This document shows positions 12,330 to 23,560 of a stretch of DNA of 64,000 nucleotides, in pieces (the stretch's first letter is position 1; each line of letters begins with the position of its first letter). Below the pieces are notes generated by a model. It saw nothing but the letters and a program-made list of their open reading frames with translations, did no database searches and was not told the DNA's origin. The translations under genes and the position numbers were made by a program. The stretch lies in NCBI GenBank assembly GCA_021234155.1, contig JAJEKV010000002.1, positions 20,042,480 through 20,106,479 on the forward strand, read 5' to 3'. Source of the stretch: Isoetes taiwanensis (lineage: Eukaryota; Streptophyta; Lycopodiopsida; Isoetales; Isoetaceae).

Positions 12330-13690
12330 CAAAGAGACTAACACCCGAGCGTAAACTCCATGTTGATGAAGAGGCACTAGTCGAGTTACAAACTTATGTG
12401 TGAATGCCAAACTCCACCGTAGAGTATATGCAAGAGGAGTTACCTCCATATCACGTCCACTCACTACAGCCTTTACCTCAAGTAAGACCAAGTAAATCCA
12501 AGCCCTCGCGACCCGCATTGTGCTGAGGCAAGTACCCATTCCAAACGCCGCCGGTTCCTCTAAGGATAGTGCCACATCTCTTCACACCTGCTTACTTCAG
12601 TCCTTCCGAAGCCGTTTATAGGTATCATCTGTGTGACTATGCAAAGCCACTCGACAAGGAGAGTACCATAAGATCTGCTGGATACCTTACCATAACCAGA
12701 TGATATATGGAAAAAAAAATAGGAAATCGCCCAGCTTTGATGGGAAATCTAGAGGTGGCCCAACGCGTAGTCCCGCTGGACGATGAAGGAGTTTGGGAAG
12801 TCCTATGGCATGACGTAAAAAGATACAGTAAGGTTGCTACCATACAAACCTTTTGGCTGTAGAGCCGCCAGATCCTGGGAAGGGCTATGCTGCAGCCAAG
12901 CATCCGGATGGCTGCATGCAAATTGTGAAGTTTTCAAAGCTTTTAAGTCGTGATTATGTGCCCCGTATGCATAAATGCCAACAAATCTGCATTTCTACCT
13001 AAGTAGGTTGCATGGGTATGGCCGCTTCCGTGCCTACAATCATGAATTCATGCGCTTGAGGCCGGGGACATGCGTACCAGTATGAATGAAAAGAGGGCTG
13101 GAGGGCTATATTGGAAGGGTTGGCCCCATCAACTCAAACGTAATGGTTAAGGCCATAGACCCGGGCTGGCTGGGTGTAGGCCGAGGCTAAAGCATTGAGC
13201 CTCAAGAGGATACGCCAAGAAGCTGCCACTGTATTGCCCCCCGCTTCTTATCTCGGCGAGCTCACTCTTACCGCATACATCTTACAAACCCCGCTCACCT
13301 AAGTCCAGGCCTCCCTCTCGCCAGTAATCCCAATGTACCTCGCCAGAAAAGAAAAGTCATCTTCAACATGTCTCGGCTAAAACCTAATAATGTTTCAGAA
13401 GGGTTCTAACCTCTACAGCCTATTCCTGCAAAGAGGCCTGTAGAATGTTTAATACGCAGTAGTATAGCGTGCATGTTGCGTGTATATGCGGCCTGCACCC
13501 TCATGCACTGCCCTTATGTCACACTGCATCGCCTAACTCCACTCATGGTACGACCTCGAGGCTACACTCACCTCGGCCGAGAGGAGGAGGCTCCCGAGTA
13601 CATTCACTAAGTAAGGCTCATATCCTTGCAAATGAAACTAGCAATGCCGAAAAGCCTACCGCTATTTTCCCCAAATTTCATAGGTAATGT
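12330..13690 (+). pseudogene. gag (capsid/nucleocapsid) of Element 1, broken
   Basis: Gag packages element RNA into virus-like particles. The identification rests on position, between leader and protease, on co-linearity with 25,790-26,990, and on a decayed CCHC zinc-knuckle region at 13,471-13,518, where the word series 'gcatgttgcgtgt...gcactgccctta' matches the better preserved knuckle of Element 2 (26,850-26,893). The segment near 12,730-12,900 matches 26,155-26,320 and precedes a conserved 'atgaatgaaaagagggctg' block (13,083 and 26,491). Stops and frame changes occur throughout. The minus-strand frames at 12,258-12,575 and 12,637-12,921 are shadows. The start is not defined. Confidence 0.65.
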
Positions 13691-13699
13691 AAGTAGACA

Positions 13700-14330
13700 A
13701 GTAGTTCTCATAATTCTTATGGACACTGAAGCAATAATACACCTTTGTTTCTCCTAGAATGGCCCAGTATAAATGCCTTTTGACTTTGAGAGAGAGATCC
13801 CGATCAAACCCGGCTACCTTAGCTGGAAAGATCGTGACATACCTATGGCTATCGATTAATGCAATGTTTGCATTGGGTGCCTAGATAATGGATGATATTG
13901 GCAAATATGATCTCATTGTTGGTATGGAATTTCGCATCCTAGAAAAGCCAATATCAATGCTTAAAAAGCTTTGAGGTTACTTCAACGCCAGCTTAATGGA
14001 GCCCGCCAAGGTGGACGCCATCAACAAAGGTGATCCTTAAACCCCATTATACCGGCCCATCAAAGTAGCTTAGATAAGGTTATACGCAAGGATAAGTATT
14101 TTGCGCTTAGACGTAGACTTGCCTCCATTGAGTCACCGAGCAACCGTAAAACAAGTAGTTGATGCTCTGCCTAAGGGCATTGGCCGTATATTCTAGGGAA
14201 TTTAGTGATCTCTCTTTCCGTGACGCAGATCCAGTAAATCCTCCATTCAGAGGGTGGAATGTGAGATAGCTTTTGGGAACTGTGTGTACTCAAGCCTACC
14301 AAGGCCCCGCACCGATGCGATCCCCTCGAA
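13700..14330 (+). pseudogene. Aspartic protease region of Element 1, broken
   Basis: Ty3/gypsy proteases process the Gag-Pol polyprotein with an Asp-Thr/Ser-Gly active site. Around 13,705-13,760 the frame gives ILMDTEA followed by hydrophobic residues; the expected Gly of the DTG triad reads as Glu, so the active site is altered. The corresponding sites are at 27,092 in Element 2 (Asp-Met-Gly) and 63,833 in Element 3 (Asp-Thr-Gly). Downstream, 'gatattggcaaatatgatct' words (13,893 and 27,281) mark the second conserved block. The stretch up to 14,330 is the linker to the reverse transcriptase and is full of stops. Confidence 0.7.
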
Positions 14331-14347
14331 TTCGGCAGAAGTGTGCA

Positions 14348-14990
14348 GAGCTTAAGAAGCAACTTGCTATTAAACCCAGTTTCATTCGCCTAGTGTTTCC
14401 TCATTTTCGCCCTATCCTTTGTTAAGAAGAAGGATGGCTCTAAGGATGTGGTATTGATTATCGGCTAACTTAACAAGACATACATCAAGAATTGCTATGC
14501 TTTGGTTTGTGAGCGTAATTTTATCTTATGGACCAAATTGCAAGGGCCAAGTATTTCTCAAAGATTGACTTATCCTGATACCCAATGATAAGAATTCAAG
14601 GAGGAGGACATTCATAACCGCTTCTTCAGACTCAGATATGGGCATTGCGAGTTTTCTATCAAGGTGCCTTTTGATTAATCCACGTCTCCTCGAACTCCTA
14701 TGCTAATGAATGATGTCTTCCTCGGCTAACACTGGATGATTTTGTTGTTATTTTCTTTGACTCATATTCCCTATCTTACAAGAAGACCGGAGGAGCATGA
14801 GAAACATCTTTGGTTGGCCCTAGTGCTAAGACGCCACCAACTCTTCGCCAAGTTTTCTAAGTGCAAGCCTACACCAAGGTGCGGTGGATTATTTGGGACA
14901 TGTCATTTCACAGAGGGAATTGCTACAGATCCATCAAAATAGAGGCGCTGGAAGGATTGGCCATTCCGTGCGTTATGTTTCCTGTGAGGT
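14348..14990 (+). pseudogene. Reverse transcriptase of Element 1, active site broken
   Basis: Copies element RNA into DNA. Seen in order: an ELKKQL start at 14,348; FVKKKDGSKD at 14,418-14,447 (the conserved early RT motif); 'gccaagtatttctcaaagattgac' (AKYFSKID-like) at 14,548; LDDFVVIFFD at 14,732-14,761; EEHEKHL about 14,795; and AKFSKC at 14,847-14,864 followed by GIATDPSK, which closes the domain. The catalytic pair should be two adjacent Asp after VVIFF, but only one remains and the next residue is Ser, from a local change. Several frameshifts lie between motifs. The motif set fits Ty3/gypsy RT; the lineage within it was not resolved. Confidence 0.9.
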
Positions 14991-14999
14991 CCCAAGTTT

Positions 15000-15560
15000 C
15001 TAGGATTAGCGATATTACCTAGAGATTTGTTAAGGATTTCGAAAGATTGCCATGACTTGGTCATTTGGAAAACAAAAGTCCAGTGGAAGTTTTCAAAAGC
15101 TTAAGGGATTTTAACGTGGCCACACTACCTCATACTGCCGCACTCCCCGGCAAAGGATACAAACTAGTAGCAAATGATGCCAAAGAAATTGCTTTTCACT
15201 CTGTGGAGTCCTAAATGCAGGAGGGGAGGGTTATTGCCTATGATTCAAAGTTATTATTATTGAAAATGAATGAGACCTAACAACCATACTCCTGCACCCA
15301 TGGTCGAATTGTTAGCCGCTTGTCCACAGGCTCACAGATATGGAGAGACACTACCTTCCTTTTGGTAGAAGATTTCCAACTTGATAATGCATCATCGTGA
15401 GTCTCCGCTGCTATCTATCCACCCGCAAATTGGTTCCAACTCACGCGAGAAGATGGATGGAGTTTCGAGGAGGTATGATTTTGAGATGGTATAAGTCTCG
15501 TGGCAAGACAATGGGAAAATACCGATGCTTGTCACCATCCTTGGTAAAATAATCAACCCA
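15000..15560 (+). pseudogene. RNase H domain of Element 1, broken
   Basis: Degrades RNA in the RNA-DNA hybrid during reverse transcription. It follows the RT directly, as usual. Visible signatures are VIAYDSK at 15,230-15,250, then a KMNE remnant near 15,263, and a VELLAAC block near 15,303 that matches IELLAAVHAL in Element 2 (about 28,640). The stretch at 15,472-15,500 (YDFEMVYK-like) corresponds to the end of the domain before integrase. The frame is interrupted several times. Confidence 0.75.
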
Positions 15561-15589
15561 TTAATGCAATTTCCATACCACCACCGAGT

Positions 15590-16640
15590 TTGGGAAACGA
15601 TAGAGCGGCAGACTCGACACGGATCCTCGAAGTTCCAGGATGTTTGAATATTTTAGCTAAGGAAGCACGCATGATAAAGAACGTAGCTTCCATTCTGCAT
15701 ACAAGAAAGAGGTGGGCACTTGAAAGACATTACAAGGAGCAGTTGTGTGTACCAGACTTCGTGAAAATGCAGAAGCTAATCTCCATGATGCCAACAGCCC
15801 TATAGCCGGTGGTTTATGAAACCTACTTTAAGATCCGCCTCCGCTTATTTTGGCCTTCGGCGAAGAAGGATATTGCCGTACATTAAGTAAAGCGTCATGT
15901 GTCAACAAAACCAAGGCCGAAAGCAACTAAGGATTCCAAGAGAGCCAAGGTAAACTTTGATGCGCCCAATGCTATGGGAAGTGATAAATTCATGGATTTC
16001 ATCAGGTATCTTCCAATGCACTGCGGATATGATGTACTGATGGTAGTGGGAACAAACAATGGTCGAAAATGGCTCATTTCTGCCATGTCGCGACGGATAC
16101 AACCTTTTGATACCCACTTCGCCAAGCGAGATCTTCAGATTGCACGGAATGCCAATGAAAGTTACGTATCCGGCTGTGGATCCCAAATTCAAGTGCATTC
16201 GCTGAAAGCACTACCATCCGCATCGCCGCAGGAGACGGTATATCATCCGCATCGGAGAAGCAAGAGCGTACCAATCGTATTATAGAGAGCGCCAGCTTAT
16301 GTGTGAGCGTTCCAAGGTCAATTAATTTATATTTATCCGGTCGAAGCTTACCTATAATGAAGTCGAGTCTTCCGTATCGCCCCTTTATGATAAATTATTA
16401 TCAATGCCTTACTCCGCATACATGCGCGTAACCCCGCTTTCAAGGTGGATTTCGCGAACCTCCTGGAAGTGCCTGGTTGAAGAAGTTCGTGGTATCACAC
16501 GCGACGCTGGAAAAAAGAGTGTAGCTGATAAGTACGTAAATCCCACGAAATCTCCAGGCGCAACCGGTCACTAAGATTAAGGTAAAAACAAGCCGCTTAA
16601 AGATTGGTAACTCTAAAGAAGCCGCACCCGATAATGGCCG
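15590..16640 (+). pseudogene. Integrase of Element 1, broken
   Basis: Inserts the element DNA into the genome. The amino-terminal part shows HYKEQLCVPD (about 15,728) and YFWPSAKKDIA (about 15,848), with remains of the His/Cys zinc region just after. The catalytic core shows MDFIRYLP then GYDVLMVV in an open frame at 15,899-16,285; the Asp of MDF (atg at 15,992) is the usual first catalytic Asp. A DPKF word lies near 16,174, and 'gagcgtaccaatcgtattat' at 16,264 fits the region of the third catalytic acid. The 16,440-16,600 part (a VADKYVNPTK-like block) matches VADKAVTPMKFS of Element 2 (about 29,900). Stops separate these pieces. Minus-strand frames here are shadows. Confidence 0.88.
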
Positions 16641-17665
16641 CTCAAAAATCTCCACTAACGTGAGCAAATGGTGCATATCACTGAATTGCCACCCCACGCA
16701 AAGATCCATAAGGTCTTCATGTGAGTCTTTAAAGCAAAGAGACACCCTAGATCCAAGCAGATCTTGGATATCTAACTTGTTCTTGAAATGGCCACGTGGA
16801 GCATTTAGATATACCCAAGCTCTTCGATCGAAAGCATATAAAACGTAATTTAAGGACCCAAATGTCGCAATACTCTGGTCATGGAAACACTCGCCAGTGG
16901 GGGATGCTAAGATGGGTGATGGAAATAGACCTGAGAAGCACTATCCGACTTCATGCGGAAATCTCAAGGTCATACTATCAACGACATGCTATCAACAACC
17001 CGCTGTAAGCTTGAAGGCCAGTTTGATTCGGCCGTAGAATCATGCGAGGGGTGATGCATCGAAATTGATAATAGTTACCGGCGATGGGATCACTGTTCCC
17101 TAGGACGTGGTGAATCATTAATGTGGACATATGATCGCTAAATCGCTTGAAAGCATGTAGCTGATAGGCCGCTGCTCATCTTGGCTATATTAGGAACTTG
17201 ACCATTCCTTATTTACAATGGAATTAAGTAACCATGCATGATAGGTTCCTCTCAGAGATACATATTCTCTTTATTCCATAGGTGTCCTTCCAACCAACCC
17301 AATCATTTTATTTATATATAATCGATATAATCGACATGTGCGTGCCGCTGAATGCCTGGACCTTACCTGCTGCATGTAGGGCTGCCGGAAGGGTCCAATT
17401 TCTTCAGCTCGGCTGCTTTGGTCTATGTGTTCTTTCATGGCCGATAATGTTTTGTAAATCGACTTTGGCCCCTTTGAACTTTCTTTGATGATAAGTCCAG
17501 AAAATGCACCTTGGTGCTTACAACGATATATTTTGAACTTCAATGTATTATCAGAAAAATAAAATATTACCTTCCTTTCTTAAGCATACTTCTCTTCTCC
17601 TATTTCAGTTCCCCATGGACAATCCCCGTTAACTAACCCCAATGGCCGGAAGTAATCATTATTTC
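16640..17665 (+). pseudogene. Carboxy-terminal end of pol of Element 1
   Basis: This region continues integrase toward the polypurine tract. It is co-linear with 51,894-52,956, for example 'ggtcatggaaacactcgcca' at 16,878 against 'ggtcatgggaaacacttgcc' at 52,201, and 'tgataggccgctgct' at 17,162 against 52,480. Chromoviruses often end pol with a chromodomain; I could not read one, and frame damage prevents a firm answer. From about 17,220 the sequence is probably untranslated. Confidence 0.6.
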
Positions 17666-17679
17666 TAAGGGGGGGAGAA
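17666..17679 (+). promoter_or_regulatory. Polypurine tract of Element 1
   Basis: 'taagggggggagaa' lies immediately before the 3' LTR start. Such tracts prime plus-strand DNA synthesis in LTR retrotransposons. It fixes the left end of the 3' LTR at 17,680. The Element 2 counterpart at 52,957-52,969 is degraded. Confidence 0.85.
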
Positions 17680-19190
17680 TGTGACGCTCCAAGCATTTAT
17701 ACTGATAATGTGATGTAATAATATAATTCCATTACACGCTACCAAGAAAGGCGTACCACCATGGGGTATTTTGACATTGACTTAAAGGATTAATTTTAGC
17801 TATACTAAATTAACTATTGTGATAATTTATCCAATTCGGTTCAACTGACTACCCCATATTTAGGGAGGTACCACCGCCTAACTCGACATTGGCTGATAAA
17901 GTCTTAATTCCAATCTGACTCCCTTGGTAGCCCTCAATACCCTAAAATCGATCAAGAGGAGCGTTTACCGAAATTTCCACCTTGCTAAGTGCCTTTACCC
18001 GCGGTCCGTAGAAATGGAAATAAGTCCAGTGTAGCATGGAAGCACTAAATGATACCGGATCCAGCAGGGTCCCGTGGGTGGTTATGTAGTCGAAGTTTTT
18101 AGAGTAGCCTGCAAGGTAATTCTTGTTGTGTCTATAATTTCTTCCGCCTGCGTTTTGCGTAGGAATCAACCTTTTGATCAGTAGCGTGAGTTCTCTTTAT
18201 TTTTATTCGGGTCAGCAAATTTTAAAGCGATGGATTGAGGCTTCTTTGCATGTAAGATACCGGAAAGTCGGGGAATTAAAGTAGACCTCCTGGTTGCTAG
18301 TAGGTATGCTCCTAGGTTGATCCCCTCGATTTCATTAGCTGCGTACCGGTATCAAGAGAGACCACCGAAATGCGGATATGGAATCGTTTAGCACCGTATA
18401 TGGACGCAGTTGGGCGGAAGCGGGGTGGGGTCTTGCACCAACATTAAAATCGAGACTTACGCGGCTAGGCCCGTAAGCAGTCGGCCACGAGGGTCGTATA
18501 ACCGACACTTCGGCAGAGGTGTGAATCCATAAGGCACCCCTGGCTGAGTAGATTTAGGGTGATATAAGCCCGCGGATGCGGTCGCCGATGCGCGGCATTA
18601 GAGACTTCTCTTTTACGGAACCACGGATCCCGAAGGGGACACTCTTCGACCTGCTCCCCATCGGACGGGCTTCATGAACCTGGTAGGTTTGAAGGTATGA
18701 TACCTGAGTCTCCAGATCCTTAGCGCCAGTGACTTTACGTAGCATGATACTCTGACCATCGCCAGATAAAGCTTTACGAGCGGACAAACCTTGCTTCGAT
18801 GTCGGCGGGGCTACCCGCTCAAGACTCCTACCCGCCGATCTCTCGGTGACCTAGCCACCGGATACCTCAAACGAGTCCGAGCGTAGAACCATGGTTTGGT
18901 ATTTTCCCGTAGACAAATGCCGTTCGTTGTTGTCACTTGATGGATGCCGTGCCACCGCCGTGGTGGAAAATTATGATATGATTATGCCGGTGCTAACCTT
19001 ACGTATTCACGCTTCCGCATAGAGCCCATTGAAGGCGGGCCAGCCACCTGGTTTTCACTTTGGTACTTTTTATAGATGGGCCCAGTTAATTGAGGCCCTA
19101 CCGTGAGCTGGATGCTATGGAGGGGAAAGTCCATGTATACCGCCCTATGTCGATATGTCTGTGGAGCTATGAGGCTAATCCAGGAGAAGC
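17680..19190 (+). repeat. 3' LTR of Element 1, truncated
   Basis: Starts with tgtgacgctccaagcattta directly after the polypurine tract and follows the 5' LTR block by block: 'ttttgacattgact', 'aaaatcgatcaagaggagc' (17,942 against 6,248), 'gggtggttatg', 'ccaccgaaatgcgg', and 'tgatatgattatg' near 18,974. Similarity fades near 19,170-19,190, while the 5' LTR continues for more than 2 kb beyond the matching point. The right part has therefore been lost or replaced. CG-rich short words are frequent here compared with the 5' copy. Confidence 0.75.
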
Positions 19191-19589
19191 GGCCCCATTA
19201 GGGATCGCCCAGAAGATGACATCGTGAGAAATAGAAAGAGTATATACCCGCAATTTAGAGGCCGCGAGACGTCACCAGATGAAGTGGTATCGTCCGGAAC
19301 CCTTTGACCTCCCCATAGCGAGCGCGACGAGTCACCTTTCGTGAGTTTCAAGGGAACTTCACAAGCGTCAACTGGATTACTTGATAGCGATCCATTGGAT
19401 TATGCTACCGCCTACCCCATCGATACGTTCAAGGGTTACGCCTCCGAAGGGTTTGCTTAGTAGAAGGAAACATGTAGCGTATGAAATTTCGTGAGGTCGT
19501 GAACAGCAGAGCTCAGCAGAGAGCAACAATGTAAAGAGCGCCAAAGAGCAACAATAAACCCCGGATCAAAGAAGCAAGAAGGTATATCA
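19191..19589. other. Spacer between Element 1 remnant and Element 2
   Basis: Four hundred bases that I could not match to either LTR. They contain two copies of an 'agagcaacaat'-like word (about 19,519 and 19,545) just before the Element 2 start. They may be diverged LTR sequence or old target DNA. No gene is visible. Confidence 0.5.
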
Positions 19590-22500
19590 TGGACGTTCCA
19601 AGCATTTATACTCTGTGATACATACACCGACACGCCACAATTCCAAGAAAGGTACACCATGGGTGGTATTGTAAACCAGGGGCTTAACTTAAAAGGGCTA
19701 ATTAATCATTAAGGATAATAACCTATAATTAGCAGAGTTAATATCTGTCGATTAATTTTGGCGGAATTAATGGTTTGCCACCCCATTCGTAAACCGATTG
19801 GTTTCCAAGATGGGGATGCCATGGAGCCTTTACCGCGATCAAACAATTCCATCTCTTCCAAAACGCCCTAAGAGAAGCAAGGTGAGCCGAGCTACCACCA
19901 CCTTTGCCAAGCACCTTTAACCGGCGGGGTCCCGAGCTTACCAAGTCCGTGGAAGATGGAAGCACCAAATGATAACCCGGATCCGTTAAAGCAGTGAACC
20001 TGTGGGTGGTTAGTATAGCTTCCGAGGAATTTAGGTAGCCTGCTAAGGCAACTTGTTGTGTTGTTTCTGGCTCCTGCTCTTCCTGTTTTACTTGTAGGAA
20101 ACCAACCCTTTGATCAAAGCAGCTCCCTTTAATTCCTCGATCTCGGTCTTGCTCTTTAAAGGATGGATTGATAGTTCTTTGTATAGTATTACCTGAAATG
20201 GGGAATTAAGGTGGGGTAGAGACCGGTTTCGCTGTTAGTAGTGCATAATCTCTGTGGGTTGATCCCCGTGATTTCCATTAGTTGGCACCAGGCACAAGAG
20301 GACCACCGAAATGGATGCTGAATTGCTTAGCAACCGTGAGCAAGCGGGACGCCAGCTGGTGAAGTGCGGGGGTGGGTCTTGCACTCCAACATAAAGGCTC
20401 CTGGTATTTCGCGCCATTAGGCCCGATGTTTCCACAATGAGTGGTCGTATGTCCGGAGACTGGTGCGCAGGTGACTGATGGGGCACCCCCAGGCTTTGAG
20501 TAGATTTAGAGGCAGGAGTAAGCTCAATGATGCGGGCCTGATGCAGACGCTTTCTAGCTCACCCATGGAACCACCGCGGATCCTCGTATGGACGCTTCCC
20601 GGACCGCCTTCATCTGGACGGGCTCTAAGGAACTCGTGAGTAGGCCCGGCGGGTGATACCTTGAGTCCGCGGTCCTGGAAGGTTATAGTGACGCCAGGAT
20701 TGACTCATCCGCAGTACGTGAGGGGTGCTGATGGAGGGACAACTTTAGCCGATGTTCTAAAGTTTACCAACGCCATGTCAAGATTCTGGGCTCACGATCT
20801 CTCGAGATTCCAGCCGGGCCACCGACCTCACCGGAGTCTAGAGTCGGTAGAACCATGGGGCTTTGGGTGTTTTTCCTAGCATTAAAATGCATATTCTCGC
20901 GCATCACTTGATGGATGTGCCACCGCGGGTGGTGTAAATCATGATGATTATGCCGCAGGCTAACCTTGTATTCACACGCCCGCTGAATGAGCCCCATTGA
21001 AGGCTGGAAATGTAATCATCCTCCGGTGGTCCTCCACTTGAGCATCTTCAGCAGGCCTCGAAGTTGTAGACGCAGTGGGCCCCGCCATGGTGAGTTGGTT
21101 GCCATGGAAGTCCCCGTGATGTATACGTCCGAGTGTCGTGATATGTTCGTGGAGCCACCTGGTAGAGTCAGAGTCGGATTTCGTTATCGGGAACGGCAAG
21201 ATCGACTAAACCCAACTCATAGTCTACGAGTTAGAGGGAGTTTTAAGCTAGTGTGTGATTAGTTTTCAGGCTTTGAAGCTTCTTGGTTTGAAGCAGGGTT
21301 AATGTAATAAATAAAGTCGAAGAAGTTACTTACGATCGAGGGACCCAAGTTTGAAGCAAAGGCCATAACTTTTGTAGGCAATGCGATGAAGGCCAAAATG
21401 TAATTCCAAATGGATCGCACTTCCCAAATAATTCTGTGGGGGTAATCGCCTCCGAGGGCGACCGTACAGCAATGCCAGGCCGAAAATCGTGGGCAAGCGC
21501 CACGTCTCTCAGGTGTTTCTTTCGGCTGAAAGACCGATAATTGCAATACTTCTGATATTCCGGGCTTACCGCTGTGATCTTTATACCAAACGGAAAAAAA
21601 AGGGAAAATTTTAATAAAACGCTAAACGCTTGGAATTCAAAATGGCTACTTGTTAAAGCGTGTTTCCTCCGGACGAATTTTTCCGGGCTTACAGTCACGA
21701 CCGGAAATGGCCCCGTAACCTTCCCCTCACACCCTCCCGCGACTCTACCTAAAACCTCCTTAGCCGCCACCCTCTTAGCCACCTACTCACGCCCGAGCTC
21801 TCACTTCTTCTTTGCTACCCTCACTGATCGCCGCCATGCCGCGACTTTAAGCTCACTAAGGACCTGGAAGATCTCTTAAACGCTCAATTCCGCGGTGCTA
21901 TAGACTACCTATAGGTGGAGTAGACCATTATACGATATTGATGTGGTCCTCGGTTTGTTTGTACATTTTACCGCAGGAAGCCGCGATCCCATTTCCGCGA
22001 CATTTTTCACTTAATGAGCTGTTCTCATGAAGTTAAATGCCGCTAAACTTTAATCTTACACCATCATGGAGAGCGTTTTGTGGAGAGCTTTTGTCATTGG
22101 GTTTTACCCTCTGCTTCTGCACCCCTCGAGAGGAAAACCTCGGCGACCTCAGCTGAAATGAGGCCCAAAGAATCATGCATGCTATTAGCTAGAAGATCTT
22201 CAAGAATAGCTAGCTGCCTCCTGCAGGCTGCGGCTAACCGCTTTTGCTACCTTGGTAGAGGCCATGTGCTTTGTATGCATGCACCACTATTACCTCCTCC
22301 TCATTGGGATTTGAAATAATAGCTTTGCTTTTGGTGAATGCATTACCCTAGTTTTCACCTATCAATAAGATGGGATAATTCTGCAGTAAGTCGCGACATG
22401 CGAGTCTTATCTTGACGGTAGACTATATCGAGAGCTTGCTGCATGTAGTACAAGCCGGGCTTTGAAATAAGCGCGCGAAGCCCTCGAAGTCGAAGGAGAG

Positions 22501-23560
22501 GTCTGTAAAGGAAAGCGTGACGTCTAAAACGAAGTTGATCGCTAGGAGGACCGCCAGTTGATCAAATGCGGAATTCGCTGAACGTACATGTTAGACTGTA
22601 AAATGTTATCGCATTAACTCAAAAGCAGGGATCAAACCCAACAAGATCAACCTCAGGACGTACAGCCAAAAATAGAAGGCTACGAGTGGGGTAACAGAAA
22701 GGAAGAATACCAAACCCGCGTAGGAAGGGTGTGGACTATAAGACTCGGCTGCGTAAGAATGCCGCCATTGCCAAGAAAACATCTGACGGGCCAGATTGTT
22801 CAATGCAAAAGAATTCGGCACAACGTACGGAAATCCATCCTAATATTGAAGGAAAGCCCCGCGTAATAAAGCAGATAATATAGACCTACCAGAGTACCTC
22901 TAGAGATAATGCAAGTAAGTCTATTGAGCCATTACCTCATTTACCCTTCGCTGGCTTGTTCGCTAAATTGCCTGTGAATTCAAAATCAATTTTGCGCTCC
23001 GCCTGTAACTTTCTCGACTCGTGAGGTCAGCCAGGCTTACTCCCTCAGATTTTTGAGCAACGCCAACCTTCGGCGTGAAAGAGTGGTCACTATAATGCCT
23101 AAGGACCTCCAACAGCACCGGCGGATCCGAGGGAGCTCTTGACTATGCTAATTCATCTTTCTTCCGCTGTAAAATCCTTGTGGACTTGGCCCATGTGCAA
23201 GCATTCCAATTTTGAGCGTGAATATAGAAATGTTTTTTCCCGCCTACCGCAGGTGAAGAAAAAAATCACCATTAATTAAATAATACCTTTTAATAATAAT
23301 TTCGAAACGCGCTTATAAAACCCTTTGGCTATTAGGGTTTCATTTCCCTTCTCATTGCGGTTTCTCCTCTCCCTCTTGCTATGCTCTTCATCCTTATGCG
23401 GTGGATCGCCCAAACCTCTTTACGTATAATAGCTGGTATCTGGATGGAGAGCATTGGGACCCCCGCTGTTCCTCTCTCTCCGAAGGGATCTTCTTTCACC
23501 CTTATCCTCCAAAGGTAGACCTTTATCTCTAATACGCAGCGATCCCGACATTTCTCTTCA
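19590..23560 (+). repeat. 5' LTR of Element 2 (minimum extent)
   Basis: Matches the 5' LTR of Element 1 from its first bases through the AT block (23,271-23,301 against 9,729-9,760) and 'attagggtttcatttcc' (23,332 against 9,799). Other landmarks are 'ccaggcacaagaggaccacc' near 20,287, 'gatgtatacgtccga' near 21,117 and 'ttcaagaatagctag' at 22,199 (8,597 in Element 1). The five bases before the start are 'tatca'; the matching duplicate at the far end was not located because the 3' end of the element is uncertain. The minus-strand frame at 21,330-21,782 (150 codons) lies in this LTR and resembles no protein I know. Confidence 0.65.

Larger units (their letters stand above)
5987..19190 (+). mobile_element. 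Element 1: decayed Ty3/gypsy-type LTR retrotransposon
   Basis: A plus-strand element with 5' LTR (from 5,987), leader, gag, protease, reverse transcriptase, RNase H, integrase, polypurine tract (17,666-17,679) and a 3' LTR from 17,680 that can be followed to about 19,190. The order protease-RT-RNase H-integrase is that of Ty3/gypsy (Metaviridae) elements, not copia. All coding parts carry stops and frameshifts, and the RT active site is broken. The two LTRs share the start (tgcgatcgctctgcatttat against tgtgacgctccaagcattta) and many internal blocks but differ by frequent indels, which suggests an old insertion. The 3' LTR is shorter than the 5' one, and Element 2 starts 400 bp after it fades. 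Confidence 0.85.

Noticed and set aside
15902-16274. Overlapping minus-strand frames of up to 98 codons opposite the integrase
   Set aside because: Shadows of the plus-strand integrase core, whose motifs are clear.
21330-21782. Minus-strand open frame of 150 codons
   Set aside because: It lies within the 5' LTR of Element 2, is not conserved in the other LTR copies, and shows no recognisable domain.
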